A DNA stretch of 64,000 nt from Lachnospiraceae bacterium (GCA_015057005.1 SVFF01000001.1:496001-560000), one strand, 5' to 3'; shown: positions 17,474-27,225, numbered from the stretch's first letter. A program made the numbers and translations. The notes: generated by a model not told the origin, from the sequence alone.

Positions 17474-19927
17474 CTATTTCTTAATTTCGTTCAGCTGCGC
17501 ATTCAGATCCAGCAGCTCCTCTTTGGTCAGGTTGACCCCCATCATACCCAGCATTCCGCTGAGTCGAAGCACGGTAAAGCCGCCCATCATACTCATCATG
17601 GTTTCATTCATCTCAAAACCGCCCATGACAGGCTTATTCTTCACAGCCTCTGTTCCCGCTTTCTGCACATCTGCTTTGCCGTTTTGGTCTGCCCCGCCTT
17701 CTTGTCTGCCTTCTGCAGTCTCCGTCTCGCCGGGCATCATTTTGGTCAGCAGTCCCCCGAACAATTCTTTCCCCCGGGGATTGGCCATGATGTCACTGAT
17801 CTTGTCATTCAGGGAAAAATACCCCTCCGGTTCTGTAATGTCAAACCAATTCAAAATGGCATTTTTCTCCTTCAGCCTGTAAGCCTCGTTAAACACCTCC
17901 ACCTTGCGGATCCTGCTTTCATCCCTGCACACATCTCGGCGCTCATCCCAATGTTCATCCCGGCATTCTCCACGGGTCTTTCCGGCCACAGCCGTCAAAA
18001 TAGACTCACCGGTATTAGGCACCTCAAAATAAAAGAAATGGTCCGGACATTCCTGTTTACCCAGGCTCTTTCCGTTTACAAACAGTTCCACCTGAGGCTG
18101 ATTGGAATAAACGGTAACCTTCGTCATATCCTCCACCCGGTCCACGTAGCGCTTGCCGCAGATATGCACAAAGGGCTCATCTGACAGCCAGGCCTTATAG
18201 GCATAGAAAGAATCCTTTTTGTACTTGCGGTCCATGGTCACCAGACCCTTGTGGTTCTGCCCGTTCTCGCCGCCCTCACTTCTGGCATCGGCTCCGAAAT
18301 CAAACATATTCCAGACATGGGTGGCCCAGATATATTTCCTGGAAAACAGCTGCCTGATCAATTCCTCGTGGTAATATGCCTGGTACTCTTCGGTATAATC
18401 TCCCTGCACAGGCTTGGAAGTGTGCCAGTTCAGAGCCTCACAGCCGTATTCGGAGCATCCGATGGGGATTTCCGGGTGAGTCTGGTGGAATTGATCAAAC
18501 CAGGGGCCGTTCATGGAAGTATCACCACCATACCAGCCAAAGTAATGATTATAAGAAACCACATCCGGAATCTGCAGATAAGGGCTGTTGATATCGCAGG
18601 GCGATACCGCCGCAATGGTAGTCAGGCGGGTGTCATCCAATTCATGGCACAATTCGTTCAACAGTCTGTGATTCTCCAGCAAATCCGGATCCGCGTCTCC
18701 CTTCATGGTAATCTCATTGCTGAGCCCCCACACCACGATACTGGGATGATTGTAATTTTGTGTGATCAATTCCTTCATCTGGGAAATGGTGTTCTCACGC
18801 CCTCCCGGCATATGCTGGGAAATATAAGGGATCTCCGCCCATACTACCATGCCCTTTTCATCGCACAGATCATAAAAGTACTGGTCATGCTGATAGTGGG
18901 CCAGACGGATGGTAGTGGCTCCCACTTCACAGATCAGATCCATATCTTCCTCATGGTGGGACCGCAAAAGCGCGTTGCCGATCCCCCAGCGGTCCTGATG
19001 GCGGGACACACCACGAAGCGGATATTCTTCACCATTTAAGATAAATCCTCTCTCCGGATCAATCATAAAACTGCGGCAGCCAAACCGGGCGTTTACATTG
19101 TCCAGAATCTCTTTTCCTTCCACCAACAGCACCTGGGCAGTGTAAAGGTATGGGTCCTTGCGTCCATGCCACAAATGAGCATTCTCTATCGTAAGCTCTA
19201 CCACAGTGTCATCCGAAGTCACCTGGGCAATCACATTGCCCTCAGCGTCACTTACCATATAAACAAAAGTTTGATCTTCCTTTTTATTGGTCACATAGAC
19301 CTCAATCTCCACCTCAGCTGCAGCAGTCGTACATTCCGCTGCCGTTCCGCCTGCGGCTGCCGTCTCATTGGTCCCTGCACCATGCTTCGGTGCCCGGCCC
19401 GCTGCCGCGGTACTTTTCACCACGGGTGTCACCTTGATGCCGGGACCTCCGAAATACTCCAGATCAAAATGGGATTCCTTCACGGCAATAATATTTACTC
19501 CCCGGTACAAACCACCATAGAAAGTAAAGTCTGCCACCTGAGGATACACCCTGTCATTAGGTGCATTATCCACTGCGATCACAAACAGGTTGTCCCTCTC
19601 CAGGGCATCAGTAATATCCACCCGCCAGGTAGAATATCCGCCGTCGTGATGGGCCAAGAGACTGCCGTTCAAGTAGACATCAGCCGAAGAATTGGCTCCC
19701 TGTACCTCCAGATAATAGCGGTCTGCCTCAGGCAGATCCATCTTATCCAAGCGTTTGGCATAATAACCGGTTCCTCTGTAGTAATCGTTGCCCCCATCCT
19801 GTCCGTCGATGGCATTCCAGGTGTGGGGCAGATTGACAAAATTCCACTTGGAAGAAACCTCTGTGGGAATCTGCGTCGCCTCCTTGGAAAAAGCCCATTT
19901 TTCATTAAAATCAATAATTTTTCTCAT
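17474..19927 (-). CDS. GH2-family glycoside hydrolase (beta-galactosidase-like)
   Basis: About 817 residues, no signal peptide, so cytoplasmic. The start is set at 19927, 6 bases after GGAG; in-frame ATGs at 19930 and 19939 are alternatives. The sugar-binding domain opens with WNFVNLPHTWNAIDGQDGG. The TIM barrel has RLAHYQHDQYFYDLCDEKG, VWGLSNEI (acid/base Glu) and IGCSEYG (probable nucleophile Glu). Odd features are an Ala/Thr/Gly-rich insertion near residues 180-205, a short Arg/Asp/Glu/Cys-rich stretch near 675-690, and about 90 extra C-terminal residues rich in Met and Gly. Substrate cannot be told from sequence; a role next to fucose use is inferred. Confidence 0.88.
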   Translation of the reverse strand: MRKIIDFNEKWAFSKEATQIPTEVSSKWNFVNLPHTWNAIDGQDGGNDYYRGTGYYAKRLDKMDLPEADRYYLEVQGANSSADVYLNGSLLAHHDGGYSTWRVDITDALERDNLFVIAVDNAPNDRVYPQVADFTFYGGLYRGVNIIAVKESHFDLEYFGGPGIKVTPVVKSTAAAGRAPKHGAGTNETAAAGGTAAECTTAAAEVEIEVYVTNKKEDQTFVYMVSDAEGNVIAQVTSDDTVVELTIENAHLWHGRKDPYLYTAQVLLVEGKEILDNVNARFGCRSFMIDPERGFILNGEEYPLRGVSRHQDRWGIGNALLRSHHEEDMDLICEVGATTIRLAHYQHDQYFYDLCDEKGMVVWAEIPYISQHMPGGRENTISQMKELITQNYNHPSIVVWGLSNEITMKGDADPDLLENHRLLNELCHELDDTRLTTIAAVSPCDINSPYLQIPDVVSYNHYFGWYGGDTSMNGPWFDQFHQTHPEIPIGCSEYGCEALNWHTSKPVQGDYTEEYQAYYHEELIRQLFSRKYIWATHVWNMFDFGADARSEGGENGQNHKGLVTMDRKYKKDSFYAYKAWLSDEPFVHICGKRYVDRVEDMTKVTVYSNQPQVELFVNGKSLGKQECPDHFFYFEVPNTGESILTAVAGKTRGECRDEHWDERRDVCRDESRIRKVEVFNEAYRLKEKNAILNWFDITEPEGYFSLNDKISDIMANPRGKELFGGLLTKMMPGETETAEGRQEGGADQNGKADVQKAGTEAVKNKPVMGGFEMNETMMSMMGGFTVLRLSGMLGMMGVNLTKEELLDLNAQLNEIKK

Positions 19928-20067
19928 CATTTTCTCCATTCCGATACCTAGGTGGAATCATACTACATTATCTCTCCATTTCCCCAAATTACAATATTAT
20001 TTCCCTAAAATTTTTCTAAAAATATTAATAACTATTATGTGCAGATCCGGCCGGAATATGTGCGCTT

Positions 20068-20775
20068 TCACTTCATGTTCAGGTGCTGCAAAATTCCCAC
20101 ACAGATTGCCCAGGCGATTTTTTCCTGATATGCTTCACTGCACAATTTCTCAGCTTCTTCCCAATTGGACAGGAAACCGCACTCTGCGATCACAATGGGG
20201 ACTGAGGTTTTTTTCAGCAGATAATAACTGTCGTTTGCCTTGATCTGACGGTTATTCTCCGGATCCACCTTATCCAAAAACTGCGCCTGCAGAAGCTCTG
20301 CCAGCACTTTACCTTCCCGGCTGTCCGCATAATAAAAGATCTGGGCTCCGTGAACATATTCCTCAGGATAGCTGTTCTGGTGAATACTGACTGCCAGCGC
20401 AGGCGCTGTCTCCTCAATCAAGGCAAGTCTTCTCTTCATGTCCTGCACCTTTTTATTGGAAGCCTCCGGATCATTGAGCCCCTTGTCCGTCTCTCTGGTC
20501 ATTACCACTGTCACATCATTAAATTCCAGATATTTTTTTACCTTCAAGGAGATGCTCAGGTTGATATCTTTTTCTGCCACATCGTTGATACCGATCTTCC
20601 CGGGATCCACTCCGCCGTGTCCTGCATCAATCACCACGCAGCGCTCCGGCGCATCTTTCTTTACCACATTTCTTCCTGCCACATATACCGCCGTCTCCCT
20701 GCCTACCATATACATGGAAATCAACAAAAGCACCGCCGTCAACCTTGTGACCCAAATTTTCCACTTTTCAGTCAT
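20068..20775 (-). CDS. cwlD: N-acetylmuramoyl-L-alanine amidase, CwlD-like
   Basis: 235 residues with one N-terminal membrane helix (residues 10-30) and an Amidase_3 domain. Zinc and catalytic residues are visible: DAGHGG near 51, SIHQNS near 130 and ECGFLSN near 200. CwlD makes muramic-delta-lactam in spore cortex together with PdaA in related bacteria. The gene is alone on its strand, but a GH18 protein that may act on the same cortex is 3 kb away. Other amidases of this family act in cell separation, so the spore role is an inference from length and similarity. Confidence 0.85.
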   Translation of the reverse strand: MTEKWKIWVTRLTAVLLLISMYMVGRETAVYVAGRNVVKKDAPERCVVIDAGHGGVDPGKIGINDVAEKDINLSISLKVKKYLEFNDVTVVMTRETDKGLNDPEASNKKVQDMKRRLALIEETAPALAVSIHQNSYPEEYVHGAQIFYYADSREGKVLAELLQAQFLDKVDPENNRQIKANDSYYLLKKTSVPIVIAECGFLSNWEEAEKLCSEAYQEKIAWAICVGILQHLNMK

Positions 20776-20811
20776 TTATGAAATCCCGGACTTTTTTTAA
20801 GTATATTCCAA

Positions 20812-20845
20812 GAAGAGGGAACCGATCACCCGGCTCCCTCTCTTT
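20812..20845 (-). terminator. hairpin at the end of the AraC-type gene
   Basis: AGAGGGA(G/A)CC arms around GATCACCC overlap the 3' end of the minus-strand gene that stops at 20826. The T-run is weak, so function is uncertain. Confidence 0.4.
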
Positions 20846-21686
20846 TTGCAAATTCTCTGTATTGCGTAGGCGTCATATTGCAAAACCGTTTAAACACAGT
20901 TGCAAAATATTGACTGGAAGAAAATTTGTAATGATACGCTATCTCAGTAACGGACATATCCGTCTGGCGCAGCACTTCTTTGCTCTTTTCAATTTTTTGT
21001 CTCAAAATATACTCTGCCGGTGAAACGCCGAATTCCTGCATGAAATACTTATAATAGGTGGAGGCGGACATATGCTCCATTTCACACAGAGCTGCTATGC
21101 TGATGGTTTCCTCAGGATGCTCCCGGATGTAGGTAAGGCTTTTTTGAATCACATGACCCGGAACTTGCACCTCTGTTTTGCAGGGTTTGGACAAAGCAAG
21201 AAGCACCTCCGAAAGGGCATTCCTGACACGCGTGTCAAAATGTTGATCTTTAGATGCAAAGCACCGTAAAAGCCTTACAAACGCGCCTTGCAAAGCTTCC
21301 GGTGCCTGAAATACCCGCTCCTCCTGCTCTACCGTATATTTTTGCAATCCGAGATACTCCTCCGCCGTACAAAATACAGGCAGTTTTTTGGACAACTCCA
21401 GATTTACCGCCAAAAAGAAAATTTCCGATTTCTCCTCCGGAGAAGCTCCTGTATCATGCAGTTCATCCGGCAGGGAAAAGAACACCTCTCCCTGCTTTAC
21501 CGTATACTTTTTGCCGGAGGCCTGATAGTTCTGGGTACCGCGGGCCAAGTAAACAAATTCCACCATATGAGGATGTATATGCTGCGCCAAGGGAGCACGG
21601 GCTTTCAGGAAACGGGCATGTCCCAGCCTGAAAATCCACTCTCCCTGAAAATAATAGTCAAAAGATCCGCTCAATTCTCTCGCCAT
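20826..21686 (-). CDS. AraC-family regulator
   Basis: About 286 residues. The ATG at 21686 follows AAGGA by 7 bases, better than that at 21692. A cupin region (HIHPHMVEFVYLARG near residue 38) precedes a C-terminal pair of helix-turn-helix motifs (SIAALCEMEHMSASTYYKYF and SVTEIAYHYKFSSSQYFATVFKRF). It is divergent from the URO-D family gene at 21814, with about 127 bases between them, so that gene is its likely target. The signal is unknown. Confidence 0.88.
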   Translation of the reverse strand: MARELSGSFDYYFQGEWIFRLGHARFLKARAPLAQHIHPHMVEFVYLARGTQNYQASGKKYTVKQGEVFFSLPDELHDTGASPEEKSEIFFLAVNLELSKKLPVFCTAEEYLGLQKYTVEQEERVFQAPEALQGAFVRLLRCFASKDQHFDTRVRNALSEVLLALSKPCKTEVQVPGHVIQKSLTYIREHPEETISIAALCEMEHMSASTYYKYFMQEFGVSPAEYILRQKIEKSKEVLRQTDMSVTEIAYHYKFSSSQYFATVFKRFCNMTPTQYREFAKREGAG

Positions 21687-21813
21687 GATCATTTCCTTCT
21701 TTATATGTCTGATTTTGACATGTTTGATTTTTTACGAAACAGAAAATCAAAAGACTTTTTTCATACATGATTATATACTGAATTATAGCATTTGAAACCT
21801 CAGAAAGGAAGAC

Positions 21814-22905
21814 ATGCCTATGAAAACTACCGAGAAAACCGCTTTTTCTCCACAGAAACACAGAGAGACTGTCTTAAAATCCATCCGCTTTGAGAGACCC
21901 GACTATATTCCCATGATCTTTTCCATCAACAGTGCATGCTGGAATACCTATCCCCACGAGGCACTGTTCGAACTGATGGAAAGTCACCCCTTGCTGTTTC
22001 CCGACTTTGTAAGACCCACAGAGCCTTTTATTCCACCTCTTAGCAATGTATGTCAAAAAGATCACCCCTATACCGATGATTGGGGCTGCTTGTGGACTAC
22101 CTCTATGGACGGCATTTGCGGCACCGTTACCAAACATCCTCTGACTGATTGGGCTGATTTCGATTCTTACCCAATTCCCGATCCCTCCAAATGCAGAGGC
22201 ATCGGTTCCATCGATTGGGAAAAGGAACGCCGTCGCTTTGCCGACCTGAAAGCAAAGGGCCACCTGCTCTCCGCCGGTTTAAGACACGGCCACACCTTCC
22301 TGCAGCTTTGCGACATCCGAGGCTATGAAAATGCCCTGTTCGATATGCAGGATGAAGAACCCATGCTGCAGGTACTGCTGGACAAGATCACAGAATTCAA
22401 CACTTACATTATCAAGCAGTATGTCGACATGGACGTGGATATCGTGACCTATGCAGAGGATCTGGGCATGCAGTACGGCCCCATGCTCTCCGTTGACAAT
22501 TTCCGCAAATATATCATTCCATGCTACGAAAAAATGCTGAAGCCCGCCAAGGAAGCCGGCAAGATCGTACATATGCACTCCGACGGAGACATCCGCCTAT
22601 TGGTTCCTTCCATCAAGGAATGTGGCATGGACGTGTTCAATCTCCAGGATCTGGTAAACGGAATCGATTGGATCAAAGAAAATCTGAAAGACAAAGTGTG
22701 CGTCGAACTGGATATCGACCGCCAGAAGATCACCCCCTTCGGTACCCCTAAAGAGGTGGAACAGCTGATCGCTCAAGAGGTCAAAACGCTGGGCAGCCCT
22801 CAGGGCGGTCTGATGATGATCTACGGCTGGTATCCGGGCGTTCCCCTGGAAAACGCCAAGGCCCTGATGGATGCCATGGAAAAGTATATGTTCTACTATT
22901 CCTAA
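21814..22905 (+). CDS. uroporphyrinogen decarboxylase-family protein (methyltransferase-like)
   Basis: 363 residues with the URO-D (beta/alpha) barrel pattern: RETVLKSIRFERPDYIPM at the start, AGLRHGHTFLQLCDIRG near 150, TYAEDLGMQYGPMLS near 210, KIVHMHSDGDI near 250 and LMMIYGWYPGVP near the end. Genomes of gut anaerobes hold many such paralogues next to AraC regulators; their substrates are mostly unknown and some act as corrinoid methyltransferases. True haem synthesis is unlikely because no haem genes are near. The 3' end lies inside the left arm of the 22893-23355 palindrome. The start could also be at 21820. Confidence 0.8.
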   Translation: MPMKTTEKTAFSPQKHRETVLKSIRFERPDYIPMIFSINSACWNTYPHEALFELMESHPLLFPDFVRPTEPFIPPLSNVCQKDHPYTDDWGCLWTTSMDGICGTVTKHPLTDWADFDSYPIPDPSKCRGIGSIDWEKERRRFADLKAKGHLLSAGLRHGHTFLQLCDIRGYENALFDMQDEEPMLQVLLDKITEFNTYIIKQYVDMDVDIVTYAEDLGMQYGPMLSVDNFRKYIIPCYEKMLKPAKEAGKIVHMHSDGDIRLLVPSIKECGMDVFNLQDLVNGIDWIKENLKDKVCVELDIDRQKITPFGTPKEVEQLIAQEVKTLGSPQGGLMMIYGWYPGVPLENAKALMDAMEKYMFYYS

Positions 22906-23355
22906 TCCCCCTTCTTTCCCCACCCAGCCCGGGGATTTCACAAGAAATACATTTGCAGCGGTTTTGGGTGGATTTGTGAGATGCGTAAGCTTTCAAAAAT
23001 GGGAAACGCGCAGAGAACTGTCTGAAGGGTGACCGGGCAGGTGCAAAAACCGTCGACAAGCCCTTCCTGAAAAATATAAGATTCACAATTCAAATGACAA
23101 GCTTGACGCCAAAATTTCTAAACTCGCTTTTGCTCAAACATAGAAATTTTGGCGTCTGTCTTTGAATTGTGAATCTTTATTTTTCTCGAAAGCGCTTGAA
23201 AAGGACGTGTTTTTGTACCTGCCCGGTGACCCTGAGTTTTTCTCGAGCGTTTCCTTATATCATCTTGAAAGCACGCATCCACAAATCCCCAAAAGCCTGC
23301 AGTATTTCGTTGAAATCCCCGGGCCGGGTGGGAAAGCGGGGGACTTAGGAATTTG
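22893..23355. repeat. very long imperfect inverted repeat (about 220-base arms) between convergent genes
   Basis: The left arm 22893-23120 and right arm 23141-23355 are reverse complements with scattered mismatches and small indels. Shared blocks, from outside in, include ATTCCTAA, AGCCCGGGGATTTC, GGTGACCGGGCAGGT, GATTCACAATTCAAA and GACGCCAAAATTTCTA. The loop of 20 bases holds TGAGCAAAAGCGAGTT on the minus strand. Both arms reach into the ends of the two convergent genes, so the two stop codons are in mirrored positions. A bidirectional transcription end or a palindromic mobile repeat are both possible. Confidence 0.85.
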
Positions 23356-25075
23356 AATAGGCATTCAGCAGTTCCCACACAGCAGAAGTGCCGTAGCCCA
23401 ATCTCCAAACAGCCACGCCGCCGATATTGTGGGCGTTCATCACGTTCAGCTTCACGTTGATAGACTCTGCATCCTCCAGCCAGATCTGGTAGGTTGCGGA
23501 ACCGGAAGTCCACTCTGCATAATTCTGGCAGGTCTCTTCGTCCCACTGGGCCTTCACGCCTATTCTGTTCATGAAGTCTGCAGTATTATTCAAGGTCAGG
23601 TATTCGTCGGTAACCTTAGCACCGTCAACCTTCCACAGGATAGTGTAGAAGGGCAATGCGTTCACGATCTTTTCAGCAGGCACCTCCTCCATGGTACGCT
23701 CAATGCCGCCTTTGACATAGTCAATACTTGCCACGCTTCCGGGATCACCACTGCCGTGCCAGTGCTCATCATAACCCATGATGATCACATAATCTGCCAC
23801 CTGTCCCTGTACATCCAGTCTGTAATAATCATTAAAATGGAAGGGCACATAGTTGTCTATGGAAAGCACCAGACCATTGCTTCTGCACTGAATGGACAGT
23901 TCCCTCAAAAACTGCACATAATGGACTCCTGCATCCTCTGTCACCCGTTCAAAGTCCAGATTGATGCCGTCCAGCCCCAGGCTTACCGCCTCATTTACAA
24001 CATTCTGTACCAGATTCTGTCGTGTGATAGTGGAAGACAACAAATTGTATACGCTGATATTGGCATCATTTTCATTATTATAGTTAAAATCATCCAGCAC
24101 GCCCCAAACCTGCAGTCCATAACTGTGGGCACGCTCCACGTAACTGCTCTCGCCGAAACTTCTGAAATTGCCGGCTGTATCGTTTATACTGAACCAGGTA
24201 GGTGCGATCACGTTCATGCCCTTGGTGCCCGCCACCATCTCTTCCAGCGTGGAATTTCCGCCCACACCGCCGATGGCATGCCATCCCAGGCTTACCTTGC
24301 CGCTGCCGGTCACAGCTCCCTCGGGAGCCTTGTCTGTCAGGCTCAAAGAAGTATACTCCGGAGCCACATAGTCCGTCACGGGAGTCTCCTGTACGGTGGC
24401 AGCGTTGGTTAGTCTCTTATTTTCCACATAACCGATCATGGCGTCAGAGGTTTTGATCTTGCTCCAATTCTCCAGCACCTCCAGCACCTCTACAGTTTCA
24501 CCCTTTGCCAGGTCTCTGAGCACCTCACTCTTGACCCCACCCCGATAACGCACTGCGGTATCTTTGGCGATCTCAGCAGTCTCTTTGGTTCCCCACTGGG
24601 TATACATCTGCATCTGGCGCTCAAACTTTTCATAAGAATAATTGGTGAAAAGCTTCACATAGTCCATGGCCACATACAAGGTATCATTTTCCAAATAGCA
24701 GATCACATAATCCACAGACTGCTCACCGGACGCGGTGGTATATGCCTGACTGCCGAAACCGGTTTTGATCACTTCTGTAGCCGTAGTATACAGCAAAAGC
24801 TCCTCGCTTCGATCCTCATAAAAAATATCATTCAAATATTTGTGAACAGTTGCCAGATCCAGGTAGCACACGCCGTCCCGCACAATGGCCTTCTCCTCGA
24901 TAAGCTCGTCCTGCAGTACAATAGCGCACTCTCCCTCTGACACCTGATAGTATGCATCCAAATCAGCCTGTTCCTTGCTGTAGGAATATTTGTCGTACAG
25001 CATGGACCCTACGGCTATGCCGCCGATCACCAAAATCAGGAACATGGCAATAATTACCGGTATTGCTTTTTTCAT
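23345..25075 (-). CDS. GH18-family hydrolase with SH3-like domain, membrane-anchored
   Basis: 576 residues. An N-terminal hydrophobic helix (residues 5-28) acts as signal or anchor, so it works outside the membrane. Residues 35-155 resemble a copper-amine-oxidase-type N-domain, residues 165-220 an SH3-like wall-binding domain, and residues 255-575 a GH18 barrel with the catalytic motif DGINLDFE near 372-379. It resembles spore cortex-lytic GH18 proteins (YaaH/YdhD-like), which cleave N-acetylglucosaminyl bonds. The stop codon lies in the long inverted repeat. A wall or cortex role is inferred and fits CwlD nearby. Confidence 0.85.
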   Translation of the reverse strand: MKKAIPVIIAMFLILVIGGIAVGSMLYDKYSYSKEQADLDAYYQVSEGECAIVLQDELIEEKAIVRDGVCYLDLATVHKYLNDIFYEDRSEELLLYTTATEVIKTGFGSQAYTTASGEQSVDYVICYLENDTLYVAMDYVKLFTNYSYEKFERQMQMYTQWGTKETAEIAKDTAVRYRGGVKSEVLRDLAKGETVEVLEVLENWSKIKTSDAMIGYVENKRLTNAATVQETPVTDYVAPEYTSLSLTDKAPEGAVTGSGKVSLGWHAIGGVGGNSTLEEMVAGTKGMNVIAPTWFSINDTAGNFRSFGESSYVERAHSYGLQVWGVLDDFNYNNENDANISVYNLLSSTITRQNLVQNVVNEAVSLGLDGINLDFERVTEDAGVHYVQFLRELSIQCRSNGLVLSIDNYVPFHFNDYYRLDVQGQVADYVIIMGYDEHWHGSGDPGSVASIDYVKGGIERTMEEVPAEKIVNALPFYTILWKVDGAKVTDEYLTLNNTADFMNRIGVKAQWDEETCQNYAEWTSGSATYQIWLEDAESINVKLNVMNAHNIGGVAVWRLGYGTSAVWELLNAYSNS

Positions 25076-25393
25076 ATTTCTTCCCTTTACTTCTTTCTCT
25101 TCCGAATCTATGGCACCCGTGGGGCCCTCTCATCGGAAATGTGTTTATGCAACTGTCCGCTTCCACAGCCGTGACACCGGACAGTTACATTCTAACACAC
25201 TCAGCGTTTTCCGTCATTACCAAAATTGACAAAATTCACAGCTTCCGGATTCATTGCTTTACATAAAGAGGCAATCCTTTGTTTTTTTCCGTTGAATCCC
25301 TGAAGCCCTTTCCTTTTATAAACGATCCTGTATGCAGACGGTACTGATTTTTGGCTTACAACTTAAATTTTACCTGATACGGTCTGCTTTTTC

Positions 25394-25630
25394 CTACAGC
25401 CGGTCCAGCTTATCGAACCGTATCTGTTCGATACCTCCTGCTTTTCCCAACACATAGTCTGCCATGTAGACACAGTCCTCCCGGACCGCCCTGCTGACAG
25501 CTTCCTCAGGCAGAACCGCCTCTCCGTCTACAAAAAGCTGGACACCCTCCAGATATTTATCCGTCAGATAATCCTTGAGTTCAGCCTTTGTAGCCATAGC
25601 GTTTTTTGCTTTCTCCATATTTTTTTGCAC
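25394..25630 (-). CDS. small protein of unknown function
   Basis: About 78 residues. The start is taken as the GTG at 25630, which has AGGAGG exactly 6 bases upstream; the frame could be read from 25663 but no site supports that. The protein is charged, with a Lys-rich first helix (KAKNAMATKAELKDYL) and an acidic middle. There is no signal peptide, membrane helix or family I recognise. It stands alone, upstream of the GH18 gene on the same strand with a 318-base gap. Confidence 0.55.
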   Translation of the reverse strand: MQKNMEKAKNAMATKAELKDYLTDKYLEGVQLFVDGEAVLPEEAVSRAVREDCVYMADYVLGKAGGIEQIRFDKLDRL

Positions 25631-25663
25631 AGTTTTCCTCCTGTCAACAAATCTCCGGACCAA

Positions 25664-26206
25664 AAGTTTTTGTGATACATTAATCCCCCGGAGAATTTGT
25701 TAAAAAAATTCAAGCATAAATGTCTTCGGCCGTACTTCAAACAAAAATTACCATTGAAAAAAATGATTAAAGTGAAATATAAATGTGAAAAGTATTAGTT
25801 GAATTACTATGATAAAAGAACAGGCACGTATTTGCAAAACTGCAACTAAAGCCTGTAAGACATCCTCTCTGAATATATCATATAACCAATGTTGCCATAT
25901 AATATTATGTGATCAAGGATGAAACGGAACGAATTGTTCCAAAATCGAACCAACTGGATGAAAGAACGGACGCCTCCTCCCCGTACCCGGATTACCGAAG
26001 GCATTTATGAGGTGATTATATACCTAATATTTCCACCCTGCAAGTAGGCCCGGAAATATTTCATAAATTTTTAATTAAACCGCTCACCTCTCTATTGACT
26101 AAAAAGAGCCGAAAGTATAATATACTTGTATTCCGTAAGAACCGTTAACGGTATTATGTTTTTCACCTGAGTCCGCATCCACGGATGCAGAAAGGAAGGT
26201 TTCAAT
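25664..26206. other. 543-base non-coding stretch before mecA
   Basis: AT-rich with no supported gene. A 42-codon frame from 25919 to 26047 on the plus strand (MKRNELFQNRTNWMKERTP...) has an AAGG touching its ATG, too close for a normal site, so it is not called. A promoter for mecA is proposed near 26095. The stretch 26025-26075 is rich in A and T without a clear motif. Confidence 0.5.
26095..26121 (+). promoter_or_regulatory. possible mecA promoter
   Basis: TTGACT and TATAAT are separated by only 15 bases; reading the -10 box as TAATAT at 26118 gives 17. It lies about 85 bases before the mecA start. Confidence 0.45.
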
Positions 26207-26941
26207 ATGAAGATTGAAAAAGTAAATGACAATCAGATTCGCTGCACCCTGACCCGTGAGGATCTGGCCAGCCGCGAACTAAAAATAAGCGAACTCGCAT
26301 ATGGTACCGAAAAGGCCAAGAGTCTTTTCCGTGACATGATGCAGCAGGCCAATTTTGAATTCGGTTTCGAAGCTGAGGATATCCCCCTTATGATCGAAGC
26401 CATTCCCCTAAACGCCGAATGTATCGTGCTGATCATCACCAAAGTGGAGGATCCCGAGGAGCTGGACACCCGCTTTTCCCGCTTTGCCCCCTCCGTTACA
26501 GAGGATCTGGACAGCGAAGGCTATGAAGGTGACGAAAGTCCCGAAGAGGTCGCTGAGCTCTTCCAAAAGATCCAGGACAAGGACAGAGCACCTGCTGCCC
26601 CTGCAGCACACACCTCCAGGACCATCGGTGTTCCCGAAACGGATGTGACCCGCACCCGCCTGTTCCAGTTCGATTCCCTCAGACAGGTCTGGGACGCTGC
26701 TGCTGTTACCGGCACCGCTTACCATGGTTTGAGCACACTCTACAAAGCAGAGCGCTCCGGCAAATATCTGCTGGTGCTGACCCAGAACGGTTGTGAAAAA
26801 GAACACTTCGACCGGATCTGCAGCATCCTCTCCGAGTACGGCTCCATGAAGCGCACCCCGGCCTCCGGACACGCCTTTTTGCAGGAGCATTGCCAGCCCC
26901 TGATCCCCGAGAACGCACTGGCGACCCTGGGCAATCTGTAA
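26207..26941 (+). CDS. mecA: adaptor protein MecA
   Basis: 244 residues. The start follows AAAGGAAGG. The first 75 residues (MKIEKVNDNQIRCTLTREDL, MMQQANFEFGF) match the N-terminal domain of MecA, and the C-terminal part (FDSLRQVWDAA, LYKAERSGKYLLVL, EYGSMKRTPASGHAFLQEHC) the ClpC-binding domain. MecA delivers proteins to ClpC/ClpP, classically the competence factor ComK. A Glu/Asp-rich linker near 100-125 joins the domains. Monocistronic, with its own terminator. Confidence 0.93.
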   Translation: MKIEKVNDNQIRCTLTREDLASRELKISELAYGTEKAKSLFRDMMQQANFEFGFEAEDIPLMIEAIPLNAECIVLIITKVEDPEELDTRFSRFAPSVTEDLDSEGYEGDESPEEVAELFQKIQDKDRAPAAPAAHTSRTIGVPETDVTRTRLFQFDSLRQVWDAAAVTGTAYHGLSTLYKAERSGKYLLVLTQNGCEKEHFDRICSILSEYGSMKRTPASGHAFLQEHCQPLIPENALATLGNL

Positions 26942-26945
26942 AACC

Positions 26946-26985
26946 AAAAAGCTTCCTGACCCTCACGGTCGGGAAGCTTTTCTTT
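26946..26985 (+). terminator. terminator of mecA
   Basis: AAAAAGCTTCC-TGACC pairs with GGTCGGGAAGCTTTT around CTCAC, ending in TTTCTTTCTTT. Confidence 0.85.
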
Positions 26986-27033
26986 CTTTATTATTGCAAA
27001 TTATAATTGCGGATCGCAATGATTCATTATGAA

Positions 27034-27225
27034 TTAAACTGCATTTACAGCTTCCATAAGAGCATCGATATCAATGCCGTGTACCATTGCAGCCTCTTCC
27101 AGAGTCTCGCCCTGAGCAGAGGGACATCCCAGGCAGTGCATACCTGCAGACAGAAGCACAGGTGCTACAGCAGGATTCGCGCGTAAGATTTCGCCGATAG
27201 TCATATCCTTGGTGATATTGTTCAT
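27034..27225 (-). CDS. DUF1858-domain protein
   Basis: 63 residues. The ATG at 27225 follows AGGAG by 10 bases; the frame extends upstream to 27282 without a site. The sequence [43 protein letters not shown] is the DUF1858 signature, with the CxxC in HCLGCP. Such small proteins share their fold with the N-domain of ScdA/RIC and are often found with redox or hybrid-cluster proteins. Metal or sulfur binding through the CxxC is inferred. It is divergent from pflB, with 218 bases between. Confidence 0.82.
   Translation of the reverse strand: MNNITKDMTIGEILRANPAVAPVLLSAGMHCLGCPSAQGETLEEAAMVHGIDIDALMEAVNAV

Noticed and set aside
25919..26047. 42-codon frame before mecA
   Set aside because: The only purine-rich motif touches the start codon and the peptide has no known relative; coding cannot be supported.
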